NCBI GenBank assembly: GCA_001695595.3
Contig: MBPM02000014.1
Coordinates: 930,001 to 994,000, forward strand
Source of the DNA: Plasmopara viticola
Lineage: Eukaryota > Oomycota > Peronosporomycetes > Peronosporales > Peronosporaceae
Direction of reading: 5' to 3'
Length of the DNA: 64,000 bases
Positions within the stretch are counted from its first letter, which is position 1; the number at the start of each line of letters is the position of its first letter. The notes below the pieces were generated by a model. It saw nothing but the letters and a program-made list of their open reading frames with translations. It made no database searches and had not been told where the DNA came from. Positions 1 to 11,072 of this stretch are shown piece after piece. Position numbers and translations under genes: made by a program.

Positions 1-150
1 ACCTCTGACTCTTTAGCACATTTTTCGACTGTAATGTGGCTTTGCTACATCAAGCAACGCTAAATTCACACACGTTATTATACGGTACGCCATCAGAGTT
101 GTTTTAAAGTCTGTCGGGCACATTATGGAGCCAACACAGCCGCCCCCTGA
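1..150 (-). pseudogene. Kazal domain relic (first-domain type)
   Basis: Read on the minus strand this stretch encodes a recognisable but broken first Kazal domain. It has Cys-Val-Gly-Ser-Ile-Met-Cys, then Thr-Asp-Phe-Lys, and after a frame-damaged centre Tyr-Arg-Ile-Ile-Thr-Cys, where the intact gene at 12845-14065 has its CxxxC, Lys-Tyr-Glu-Pro and Thr-Tyr-Thr-Ser-Val-Cys. The Cys-Gly-Ser-Asp core is lost and no signal peptide is joined to it. The relic at 20170-20285 is its closest relative in the window. The rest of the gene may lie left of the window. Confidence 0.6.
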
Positions 151-1840
151 GGCTTTCGGGAGAGAGGAGAACTTAATAATTTTCAAAGCGGGTACTCAAA
201 CTGTCCTTGAGTTTACAAAAGATCACAGATTTTTTGCACGTCTTCGCTATGCAAGGTTCTGTGTGACCCTCTGTTATCTGATATCATTTATTGCTTACGA
301 CACAAAAAAATTTAAGGCATAGCGAGAAATCTAAAGTCCACAGCACCTTGTGCAGCAAATGAAATCAAGGAGATGCGAAGTAGTCAATCCTTGTCTCGAT
401 CCCGCACGATTTAATGTACGCGTCTATCGTTCTCGGTATTACACCTGGTTAACAAATTTCCGCCTATGCCATCTCGAGCATACATGCCTGGTAAGACTGC
501 GGCTTTATTGAGGCAAACATGAATTTTAGGGTGAAGAGAAGATGAAACATGTGGCTCATGAGCTTTACACTCGGATCGACCGCCATGCGTCTCGGTATGA
601 GCTCTCTGAACTGCGTTAAGATGAAGTATTTTTTTGTTGAAAATTTCAAACGTAAAGCGCACTGCTTAACGAGTACAAGGCCCCTCAGCTGCATGGCCAA
701 TGTGGCATGGCTACCTACACTTCCATCCACCATGGACACTTCAGTACCTGCCGTACCAGCAATGCCAAGCACAATTTTAGAATTATAGATAGAAAGCTGA
801 TGGCATCTCATGATTTATATGAGGATCGGGTTCCTGACGATCGAAATCGAAGATTCCACGTAATTCTACATCGGCTGGAAAAGTCTATTGTGGGCGATAA
901 TCCCCGCACCTTGAAAAGCTCGATATTTTATGTGCGTCGTTTTGCTGAAAACAGCGAACTTTTCCTTTGCCTAGCAAAATGTATTAAAAGCCCCAGAGCT
1001 TCCCCACTTCAAATTTGCACTTTAAATCATTCCGCGTGATTCAAATAAATTGAATTGACAGCTGTATGCCGAAACAGAGAGAAAGGCCCTGAACGCCAAA
1101 CACATCATATGTAAAATACGGTCTTGACTCCGAAGCTTCATTTGCGCGCTCAATATTCGTAGAAACCCTCATCACCGAACCTTACTTTGACTAGAAGATG
1201 GCAAAAGTGTGAATGCGATAAGCTATCGTTTGCACCTAAGTATCCATGTCAATGATAATTATTGCGTACTGACGTAGCGTCGACTAGTCTGGGTCGGACA
1301 GATCATGTCTCGGGCGATGGATTCTGTATCCTCCCTATCCGAGATCAGGAACTCAATCGGCGACTTCTGTGGTGCTCTTTGTGGTGCTATTTGGACCATC
1401 GAAATTTGTTATATTGCTTCATTAAAACACGTCTACAAACCGAAATTTTCCTTGTCATGTTGTGGCGGATTAAGTATGTCAATATTTTTGAAGGCTTTGA
1501 GCAAAGCTGCACCAGATCTACCGAGATTTTTCTGCTAAAAGTCCTTAAGACCGTCTGAGTCCGGATCCGAATGTTCCGGGAGCACTGTGGAGACTGTTCG
1601 TCGATCTTAACCAAGAGGATTTTAATGAGATCGTCCCACTTGGTTAATCCTTGGTTTTGATTAAAAATACTCTTTCTAAATGCATAAAGGTTTCTACAGC
1701 TGTGGAGATGCTTCAAAGATGTTTTTTAGAGTGAGATACAATCATTTAGACTTGTTTTATGCATTTGATGATAATGAAGCAGGTACAAGAAGCTAGTTAT
1801 GATCTAGCATTACGTTCATGTGGAGTACTAAGTTCCGTCG
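151..1840. repeat. Diverged long repeat, copy 1
   Basis: This stretch is collinear with 20286-22055. The match is strongest at 1060-1270 against 21179-21390, which read almost identically, and looser elsewhere with many small indels. Short open frames occur on both strands, but none is kept between the two copies, so I see no gene here. It follows a Kazal relic in both places, so it is probably the flank of an old Kazal-bearing unit. Confidence 0.7.
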
Positions 1841-2500
1841 TCCAAGATGATGGGATTCCACGGCGCCTATTGCTGAGGAGGCATCAAAGCATTTACATTT
1901 AAGCTCGGCTTTATGGACTGGGTTTTTACGTCTTCCCCGTCGAGGCTTGGGTCAAATCTTATAGTAATGGGATGAGCATTTTTTACATTATATTGAAAGT
2001 TGGTATGGCCATAACGATGATCAAATAGGCAGAAAAAAGAGCTGCTGGTTGGCTAGGCAGCTTCACACTATCAAAGCCGCCCCGAAACGCGATTATTTCG
2101 ACTCTCGAAGGCGTTTGCACCATAATCAATTTCTAAGCATGGAGCTGCATCTACTGAAATGTCTGCGCATGTAGAGAAAGCGCGCCTGCAATAATGCTGT
2201 GTCTTCCACATGTGCAATGTTTCTGCCGTTGGTGGCAAATTTTAAACAGTACGCCAGACAGATAGGTGGTCAGGCAAGAAACGCTAAGAATTCCTCATTC
2301 TACCGCGGCAGATAGTGCGTTTACACTGCTTTAACTCACGTAGAATTTCTTAAGTATATCCGCCGTCGCGAACTGAAAGTAACAAATATCACTGCGAGCT
2401 CATCGGCGTAACGCTGGAAATGCGACTTATCCTCAAATTAGCAGTACCGTTGTCAAGACAAGCTTATAATTCGGGAAAACGCTTTAAAGGATTTATATGT
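1841..2500. other. No gene seen
   Basis: AT-rich sequence with no convincing frame, RNA gene or repeat that I can match inside the window. Similarity to 20-22 kb stops near its left edge. Confidence 0.5.
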
Positions 2501-5500
2501 AAAGCCAAACTCATTGTTTAAGCAAAAGTCCTTCGAAAAAGGTTGGAAACAATCACTAGCTCAACGGGTAAAGATGCATCAGACGATACCCTCAATGAAG
2601 GATATAAAAAGCTGTTAGCCTTGTAAAGAAGAATATGCTACGACAAACAGTAGGTTTTATGACCACCAGTGGCAATGGAAATGGGCTCTGCGAATTTATC
2701 ATCGCTGTTTACTGATACAAGTCGCCGTTGCGTGAGAAGATCACTCACTCTCTGCACAGTGAATTCGACGAAGCAAACGAAGAAGTTGTTACACGGCTGA
2801 TGCAGACAATTGCACCGAGCGATCCGCTCATATGCTTTGCGCACCGTGAGGACTCAGCTAAGGCCGGTGTGTATGAACCGTATTTGGCTTAAGATTGTGT
2901 GTTGTGCCAGCGGTGGCAACGCGCCTTCTCTAGCACCGCATAAAATCAATCATATAATTTCATTTGCACCTGAGGACAAGAGTAGTCTAGGGACAGTTTG
3001 GGCATTCAGGAGCTCTGTCACCACCCCTTTTTGATTATAAAAAATATTTTGTAACTGGATGAAGCTATAGGATGACACAATAAAAAAGCACTGCCACATT
3101 GGACAAAGTCTTATACAGCCGAAAGCTAAGCATATGATTCAACAATTTGCCAGGTCCAAGACAACCCCTTATAAGCGTGTCTCAGCCTAGGCATAATATC
3201 TGGTCAGGTACTAGGCATGTAAGCTTCACTTCTCATACCCACAGCACGGCCTAAAGACCGCGACTATATATGAGGCGGTTGTTGCTTCTCATTGAAGATC
3301 TCAATTACTATAAGGTAGTCTCACACGATACTTTTCAACGGCTACCACAATTTTTGTCAAGCGAGGAAATCTCACTCAATTACATGATGACCTTGGCCTC
3401 ATAGAGTCGCATCTGCTTTGAGATCGGCCAAGAAATCTTCTTGAGTCTACTCGGGAAAAAGATCTGCTTCGACACTGTAAACAATATTTTCGACAGTCAG
3501 ATCAATTGTCCGACGTCCCAACCGGAATTTTGGAATGACGTTAGAAATTCTATTATCTTCGCAGTGAGCTCGAGATCCCCCGCCTGCTCATAGCACACAG
3601 ATTTAATTTTTTTCGGCCGTATCGGCCTTTGCGGCGGTAAGAGTAGACACTATCATCCGACGTATGTCCACCCGCATTCGCCATTTTATCAAGGATGAGC
3701 GCGGTGGCGGCGTTTCAAAGAGATGGTAAGACTTTTCGATGAAAATTTAAGGATCTACAATCCAAAAAAAATATCAGGTTAGTGGACAATGGTTCATGGC
3801 CATCTATTCCCGAATTGTTTTCCATTTTGCTCGTTAATGCCGATATTATCGCTTCAAATATGATGAGTTTGCAAGATATATATCTCGACTGCCCAAAATG
3901 AAGACTCCGGTTTTTTTTTACTTTTTTTTGAATTTCTCATGTTGAAAATTCCTAGTCCTATCGCGTCCCTCTTCCTGCTTTTTCTCTCATGCCGAAACTC
4001 ATTGGTAGGTTTAACCTTAGTCAAAGAGCTAATTTTGGTGCAGGGGCATCTTTAGAAGCTGAGGCATTTTCCTTCGGAGTTGCCGTTACTACTCGGCCGA
4101 CCGGCAGCTTTTTTAACTGCATGTTCCATCATTTATGTTAATAAGTCGACTACTGTATAAATGTGAAAAGTAAGTAATGACATTAGTCCCTTTTTTTAAG
4201 CTCAAAAGAAGTCTCAGTGTGGGAGGAAGTCAATAGCAGTTCCATAAAGCTAAAGAATGCTTACTTTTTTATATGCACCCTCTCAGTGAAAAAGTGATGC
4301 GTGATGTTTTCATATTACAAAAGGTAACATTTTCATTTTTTCCACCCACGTACTGTGGGATCATGATCAGCGAACTGCTCTGAAGTCGACGGTCTAAAGT
4401 GGGCACTATTGACTTCATCTCGGTCTTAGAAGTATCTCCGAGTCACTAGAAGGTGTACTACGCCCAGACTTCCTAAGAAGAATATTAAATTCGAGGCCAA
4501 GTTCGCGGTCAAGTCAGACGATCACATTAAGAATTGTCTTTGATTGAAATCGAATAAACGCATCACACTGCTCACAGGACCCAATCGTTTATCTGGTATG
4601 GATTTTTTACAACGCTAATAGATACTTCTATAAAAGTCTCAAAATGTATCGTTGTATTGGTTCATGCACGGTTCAGCAACGTCGACGGACTCGGACAGCA
4701 TCAAAGCACACAGCAAGGTCGATCTGATACAGCTTGGCTTAAGGCCTATAAAGATATTGTTGTGGATAAATAGATCAAACTTGACCTTAGACAAGATGAT
4801 AAATGAGAATTCGGTATGCGGGACGCTTTAATGCAACCATACACCACTTTTGGCGGGCAATTGGCGTCACAAGGGTTGTCACAGAGGACGCCAATTTGCT
4901 TTTTTAGTAAAGGGACGTAGAAAACAAAATTGACCGCTTTGCTAAGTGTGACATATGACCCAGGCTATTAAATAAACCAATCGCTTGTCACCACATAGTG
5001 GCCACTATTGACGCGGATACTGTTATCCAGGCCATTCGTATCGCAAACAAAAAATTGGTCACGACGAAGATCGAGTGCGCACAGAGAGCAGCAAAGCTAA
5101 GCCGCTTTCTTGCATCTGACAAGCTTGGCAACCGAGGTCTTTCTTACTGTTTCGGCATGCACTGGTACTGTTGACCCAATTAAGTTACGCGGGATGATGT
5201 CGAGTGCAGGTTTAGAGTGAAGACATCCCGCGACTTTTCACCATTAATTTTAAGACAGAGGGTAAAATTGGTCTTCTAAAGCAAAACCCTGCATCATTCT
5301 ATCTGGAGTTCAACGGCACCGAAAGCGTATAGGTCGAAGCACACCATTAACATTTTTTAGACGATGTCGACGTATCCAACGTTATATAAGGCGAATTTCG
5401 GTCAATTAGGCTGTGCGTTTCGAGAATCGGCAGGAACACATCGGAATGCCGTCCTCGCGCTCAATCTGGTTGAAGTGAGTACGGGTGGCTAAAACAACGA

Positions 5501-6000
5501 ATCCGTATGTCTATAGTCACCGACAAATTAGAATAAAAAGGGTAAGGGATCATGCACTGATATACTCGAGTGCTTTAAGCGTCCGGTCCCATCGGACTTC
5601 TTTTGATGAAATGCAACTTTTCCAGCAAGTTTGGCGATCTAGCGTTAGCCACGTAGCAGGCAGTCCGAGTAAAATATTGAATCTCATTGCAAAATAATCT
5701 GTCCTCTTTTACACTGAAGATAGGGTCTTTTCAATAGAAGCAGCGACTTGACAGCCACCGCAGTTCTTTAATAAAATTCAAATGTTTCGTCTGGTCGCGC
5801 TAAAGGTTAATAGCTCTCATAAATAAGACGCAAGGCCATGTCGAAATAATTTTCTCTGGCAACTTTTACTGGGTCAGCTGCACTTTTAAGTGCATTGTAT
5901 AGAAAATTAGACGCATATTTTGCACAGCTGTTAGCTTAGAAATTATTGGGTGTACCATCGTTGACCGAGTACTGCATAAACCGTATCAACATTGAATATG
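2500..6000. repeat. Diverged long repeat, distal part
   Basis: Several blocks match later parts of the window in the same order. 2600-3300 matches 50800-51560 and 36480-36830. 4640-4720 matches 38200-38260. 5060-5160 matches 38620-38720 and 24120-24230. 5270-5370 matches 38830-38930. 5700-5930 matches 39220-39400. The blocks are roughly 70-85 percent alike by eye, with indels. This is the distal half of the unit that also fills 36.5-39.6 kb and much of the tandem duplication. No intact gene is present. Confidence 0.6.
2635..2892 (+). pseudogene. Unidentified decayed reading frame
   Basis: On the plus strand one frame runs from an ATG to a TAA with a single internal TGA at 2713-2715. The related frame at 50829-51104 aligns over about 66 codons without indels and carries the same TGA. 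Shared segments include Pro-Leu-Arg-Glu, Thr-His-Ser-Leu-His and Phe-Ala-His-Arg. The minus strand is also fairly open here and about equally similar between copies, so the coding strand is not settled. I do not recognise the family. It is most likely a relic of an unknown gene carried by the repeat unit. Confidence 0.3.
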
Positions 6001-8265
6001 TTACAGACCTAATTTGAGAAATAGGCCTTTCCGACAGCTTCGGAATCTCTTAACAACGTGTTTCAGCATTTGCTGGTAAATTCGTGGTGCAATTTTGAGT
6101 TAACAAGGCGTAACAATCGCTTGATAATCCATAATTCGACTTCCTCGCTCACTTCTTAGTAGGCTATGTTAGCAGCTCTTGGCGATAATACCGATTTGTA
6201 ATTTCCGCTTGCTGAGCTTTGTAACTCGCCATTAATAACGCTCACGTAGACATATGTAACCTGCTATTAACCTCTGTTGCCCGCTTGCACAACATTTTTC
6301 CCGCAGTTAATGACGCTACTTTTTAATCTGTCAGACTATGCTATTCTGCAATAATGCATCACTTAAACATCTTCGAGAGCCGGTAATTCTAGCGGAGCCC
6401 AATTATTTCGTAAAGAGACTCGAAGACGTTCTCGCATGTACTTCTGGGACGATGCCAGAACCTTCCATCCATCCACGCGGTTATTTTGGGTATATGCATT
6501 TTCAAAAAGAAACGTATGCGCAACTGGTAACTATCCCGTGACCTGGGACTGGACAGCTGTCACCCATAAGCTTGTTTCGTTCATCGGTTTAAATTTTTTT
6601 GCTCGTTTAGCCACGGAAATCTTCAAAATAGAGATGTAATTTCTCATATTAAATGACTCCGTGCTTAGATTCTCACATCCAGATTTATTTTCAATCCTTA
6701 GAATCCCATTGTTGCCCCAGTAGTCAGTCCTATCAATGTCATACTCGTTCGCTACTTTTTTTGATAATTGCCAACCTAATCTGGTTGACCGCAATCGTTC
6801 TGATCAAGAAACGTTTTGTGATGTACCGGAGTTCAATTAGAGTCAAATTAGTTTCTTAACTTCGAATACATGCATGTACCCATGGCTGCAAAAAACTCCT
6901 TCGAGAACTGTCAAGGTCTGACAAGCATTTTTTTTCATGGCATGTACCCTCGCACTCATCATCCCGAATTAAGTTGTTTTTAGAACTCATCAATGACCAG
7001 TATTTCTCTAGCTTTGAGACCGTGGCAGCCTCACAAAGTCCTTCGGCGAGACAAACGTGACTTCCCTCTACAAGACGAGCACAATTTACCTACCCCAGCC
7101 ATAGCGAATGTTCCTTGCTCGGCAGCGCCTGAAGCCTCCCCGGTCAGCTTACCAAACTCTTTGGTCATCAGGACCCCAAGAGTTTCCTACCCACTGCATT
7201 TAGTAAGAAGCAATCTCTCTGCTGTTTTACTCTTCTCAAAGGACGATTATAGTCACTTCTTTCAGCATCGCTGTCTGGGCATCAGAAAGTTATGGTCCGA
7301 GGTGGGTCGGTTATAGCCATTATTATGAGTGGGGTCTTTGGGGAAGGGCGTCTCATTTTTTGTAAAAAGTGCGTCAGCCTTTTCTTGCAGGCAAATAAGC
7401 GTGAACGCCGGTGTGATGAAAAAAGTAACGTTGCCCTCAACAGTGCTTTCTTTTGCTTATCGGACACGAAAACCTTGAGTAAAGTACTGTTCGAGCAAGC
7501 ACAAGCTTATTAACCGGCCTCCCCGATTAAAGAGTGCACGTGATTATCGTTGATCCTGGTCGCTTCGGTGGCTGAAAGTTTGTAGTTTAGAAGTAAAATG
7601 TAAAACCTCGCCAAGTTTATTATAGCTCACCAATCACCAAATGCATGACTCGCAACAATGACGTCATGACTAGTCGCACGGACTTAAGATGATTGCGCTT
7701 AGATGGTTCGATGGCTCGGATGGTATGTCATTCTATTTGGCTTGAATACATAACTTTTTAAGAGGTACCAGGTACTTGCGAGCTAAGTACCTTGCAAATG
7801 TTATTACTTTTGCACTTTACCAACTCCACGACACCCTTGAAACAAAACGCTTCCGCTGAGGTTTGCTGGACTTTGTGCATCTAAGCACGAGTTTAGCTCA
7901 AACACGTTGAGACGCTTGAAAGTAGGTAAAGCTACAAACGCAGCTGCCTCTCGAGTCCACAAAAGCCAGCAAGTTTTCGAATAATAAATTTACTCGATTG
8001 ACAGATACGGGAAGGTGGGTCGACTCAAACTTTCGCAAGGTTTCAGGTAGACACTTTACACTCCAGTACTGCAACGCCATAATGGCGCCTCATTCTCAAT
8101 TAATTTTTCCCGGCTTAGTACAGCAGGCACTAAAATCGCAAAAATTATTTGAATGTATGAGTAACAATGAGTAAGGGTGTGTGCGTCGTGCTTTACTTGG
8201 TGCATATAAGCCAACTTTCGTATCTGTAGCACTAATCATCTTTTTGTACTATCAAAAGCATTAGC
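6001..8265. other. No gene seen
   Basis: Gene-poor sequence between the repeat unit and the 3' end of the C2/EF-hand gene. Short frames such as one near 6993-7316 lack a signal peptide or a known motif. A possible transposase-like patch near 7290-7400 was considered and not accepted. No repeat partner was found in the window. Confidence 0.5.
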
Positions 8266-10938
8266 TCAATTATCTTTGTGCTTCATCATACTGCCGTCCG
8301 CGCCATGAGGCGGAAAAAGAAGATTTGGAAATTTGCGAGAGATAACGATAAATTCGTCTAGGCTCACCCGACCATCACCGTCACTGTCAGCTTGACGCAA
8401 GATCGTTTGAGCTTTTCTTCGAACTTGATCATCCGAGGAAGCGAGATAATTGGCGCGCAAAATGTTCACGAGTTCGTCTTCGGTAATAAAATTGTTGTGA
8501 TCATCGTCAAAGATTTCGAAGCAAAAGCGCACACGCTGGGTGCGATCAACGCCAGGGATAAAATTGACAGCAGCAAGAAGGATTTCGCGCAAGTCCGCAC
8601 CATAATCGCTCTGATTGTCTGGAGTGAACAAGGCAAAGAGGCGCCGATATTCACCTGTAGGCTCAATGTCAAAGAGAAAGCAAAAGTCGTCAAAGGTTAA
8701 TGTATCGTGTTGCATTTCCCGAAACGTTCTGGCAACATGCTGCAGCATCTCGAGGCTTGGTTGGATGGTTTCGACGAATCGCCGCATAAGTTTAGATTTT
8801 TCTTGCTTCATTTCCAGCAGGCGTTCCTTGTCTTTAAGTGTATGAATTAAATCGTTTGTTGGAACTGGGTCTTCAGGTTCTATCATTGCCATCCCAAATT
8901 CAATACCGCTAGGGTCGGGATGCAAAGCCATTCGTCGAAACTCGTCAAAGCTCACTTGGCCATCCCCATCTGTATCGCAAAGTCGCAGCATTTCGTCCAC
9001 CTCCGCATCGGTAATAAGTTCACCCATGCAAATGAGGAGATGGCGAAGTTCAGCTGCACCAATAAATGAATTTTTATCGATATCAAGAAATCGGAATGCA
9101 CTCAGCACTTCATCCTCTGAGAACTCGCTGGAGTTTTCAACAGCGCGTATGGCTAATTTATCGGGCACTTGAGTCTTGGGACTCATCGCTGCCTCCACTT
9201 TCTTGTCTGAAATCACATGAGTCGGCGCTGGTGCTTCATTTGTATGGCGTTCTTTCTCCGTAAATCGGTCCATGCTATCTTGATGTTGCGGATAGGCCAC
9301 ACCTTCGGGACCTTCAAAACTCATTTCGAGGCGTAAAAGTCCTGCAAAATCCACGTTACCAAATCGACCTTTGATATAAAGCTTGAGCCAGTCGTCTGCA
9401 TAGCCATAGCGGAAAATGGGCAGCAGAGAGAGTGACGCTGAGCCAATGAGATCGTCGGCACTAACACTGTCCTCGTCCCAAACTTCCACCTGTAGGCTGT
9501 ACTGATCAACAATGTCAAAGCGAAAAACTTCATTTTCCCATTCAGGCTCGCTGCCACCATCCGTGTCGGTCTTTGTCTTTTTCACCACTTGTGTAACGTT
9601 ACCGTCCAGCGTGAATTTGACGTACGGATCTTGCCGTCCAATGGCGTCCACACTTCGTAGTTGTTTCGCAGCGTGGCAGCGTACGACAAGTTCACCTGCT
9701 GGAAAAAACTCAATCTGTGTGACAACTTCCCCCGCGAAACTCCCATGGTTGTGCAATGGTATAACATGCTCCTGGGCTCCGCGATGGGCCATGAAATGCA
9801 GGACGGAAAACTTGGCCTCACCAATTAAATCGTCGCTGCCAATGTCTTGGTCAAAAACGCGAAAACTCATCAGCTGCGTCCAGAGATCGTCTCCAAGCCA
9901 GAAAAGGAGTTCTTCTGCCCCAAAGTACGGGTTCCGCCCACCACGCGCAACGGTTTTGCTTCGTTTACTAAACTTGCCAATCGATAAGTGACAATATGGA
10001 TCTTGTTTTCCAATTAGTTCCATGCTTTTCAGACTCCTGCCTTCCATGAGCACAATAGACAGCATCCCAACAAGCGCTTTTTCCAGCTTGATTTCGACAT
10101 CAATTTCACCACTAGGGGCTTCAAGCAATGCAATTGAAACACTCGCTCGATGCAACGCGCCATCCAAGAATCGCAAAGCCGAGATCTTTGCTTCTCCTAG
10201 CAACTCGTCGGACACTAAATTTTCGTCAAATACTTCGATCGTAAGTTGTACGTCGCCATCGGTCACGAGCATAGCAGGATTTATAAGGTCGAACGATAGG
10301 ACTTCATTCTGAAATTGAACGGGCACCCCGCTCTTTTTAATTGTCTTGCTGCGCTTTGTTAAAACAGCAGCAGAATTGGTACCGACTGTAATTCGTACGT
10401 ACACATCGGCGCGAAATCGTCGAGCATCCGCTGCTTTGCCTTTATGTCGCAGCTCGCGCGCTTCCAAAAGCGTAAATTGAAGGCGTCCACGGTGCAAAAG
10501 CCGTTGGAGAGTGCCTCCATCATCCAAGTTTTTCTTTGGCTCATTTGGAACTAAATGTGGAGGAGGCACACTTTTAGGGGGCTGAGGGGGTGGCTCCTTT
10601 GGGGGGGGAGGTGGTACACCTCGCGGCGCGCTTGGGTGTCCCGGAGGGCGCAGTGAAGGAAACGATCCTGGCAAGAGTACACGACTTAATGGATGAGTGG
10701 GAGACGACCCATTACCCGAAGGAAGTGTATTACTAGGTGATGAAGTTTTTGAAGGCGAATTTTGGAGAGGCGGATCTTTTGGAGGTGGCGGTACCAGAGC
10801 TCCTCGTGGTGGCAATGACGCTTGTTTTTGAGTTGAATTTGTAGGGCTTAAGCTTGATGTGGGCTTGGCGTTCGGTATGAATGGTACTGTTGGCTTTGGG
10901 GGAGGAGGCGGAGCTTTCAGCGAGGGCGGTGGTACCAT
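8266..10938 (-). CDS. Proline-rich triple-C2, four-EF-hand calcium-binding protein
   Basis: A single uninterrupted frame of 890 codons. The start is the first ATG after an in-frame TAA; the frame is open about nine codons further up but only from a GTG. Residues 2-141 are a low-complexity Pro/Ser linker with repeated PPPPPK-type runs. Three C2 domains follow at about 150-275, 291-396 and 413-536. The second and third keep the DPY loop (Asp313, Asp437) and the later acidic loop (Asp363/365/370 and Asp488/490/496), so they probably bind Ca2+ and phospholipid. The first has weaker acidic loops. Two EF-hand pairs follow, with 12-residue loops at 619-630, 655-666, 811-822 and 851-862; all start with Asp and end with Glu, and loop 1 has Ser in place of the usual Gly at position 6. 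There is no signal peptide or membrane segment, so a cytosolic calcium-dependent membrane-binding role is likely. The partners are unknown. Its neighbours are transposons and Kazal genes, so context says little. Confidence 0.92.
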   Translation of the reverse strand: MVPPPSLKAPPPPPKPTVPFIPNAKPTSSLSPTNSTQKQASLPPRGALVPPPPKDPPLQNSPSKTSSPSNTLPSGNGSSPTHPLSRVLLPGSFPSLRPPGHPSAPRGVPPPPPKEPPPQPPKSVPPPHLVPNEPKKNLDDGGTLQRLLHRGRLQFTLLEARELRHKGKAADARRFRADVYVRITVGTNSAAVLTKRSKTIKKSGVPVQFQNEVLSFDLINPAMLVTDGDVQLTIEVFDENLVSDELLGEAKISALRFLDGALHRASVSIALLEAPSGEIDVEIKLEKALVGMLSIVLMEGRSLKSMELIGKQDPYCHLSIGKFSKRSKTVARGGRNPYFGAEELLFWLGDDLWTQLMSFRVFDQDIGSDDLIGEAKFSVLHFMAHRGAQEHVIPLHNHGSFAGEVVTQIEFFPAGELVVRCHAAKQLRSVDAIGRQDPYVKFTLDGNVTQVVKKTKTDTDGGSEPEWENEVFRFDIVDQYSLQVEVWDEDSVSADDLIGSASLSLLPIFRYGYADDWLKLYIKGRFGNVDFAGLLRLEMSFEGPEGVAYPQHQDSMDRFTEKERHTNEAPAPTHVISDKKVEAAMSPKTQVPDKLAIRAVENSSEFSEDEVLSAFRFLDIDKNSFIGAAELRHLLICMGELITDAEVDEMLRLCDTDGDGQVSFDEFRRMALHPDPSGIEFGMAMIEPEDPVPTNDLIHTLKDKERLLEMKQEKSKLMRRFVETIQPSLEMLQHVARTFREMQHDTLTFDDFCFLFDIEPTGEYRRLFALFTPDNQSDYGADLREILLAAVNFIPGVDRTQRVRFCFEIFDDDHNNFITEDELVNILRANYLASSDDQVRRKAQTILRQADSDGDGRVSLDEFIVISRKFPNLLFPPHGADGSMMKHKDN

Positions 10939-11072
10939 GAAATATCTTGTTAGATTGAAGCACACGGATTACGCATATTCCTTTGTTGTAATTTTCGAGC
11001 TTTATCAAATTTGAACATTTGATGAAGCTCTTTTTTAATAAGACACCTCAATTTCCATTGATGCATAATTAG

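Noticed and set aside
7290..7513. Possible Tc1/mariner-type transposase patch (Gly-Gly-Ser-Val ... Gly-Arg-Leu-Ile-Phe)
   Set aside because: Only one short motif-like run is visible. There is no DDE triad, no terminal inverted repeats and no second motif, so the resemblance is too weak.
8266..10965. GTG start nine codons upstream for the C2/EF-hand protein
   Set aside because: Nuclear genes rarely start at GTG. The first ATG at 10938 directly opens the proline-rich region and an in-frame TAA lies just above the GTG.
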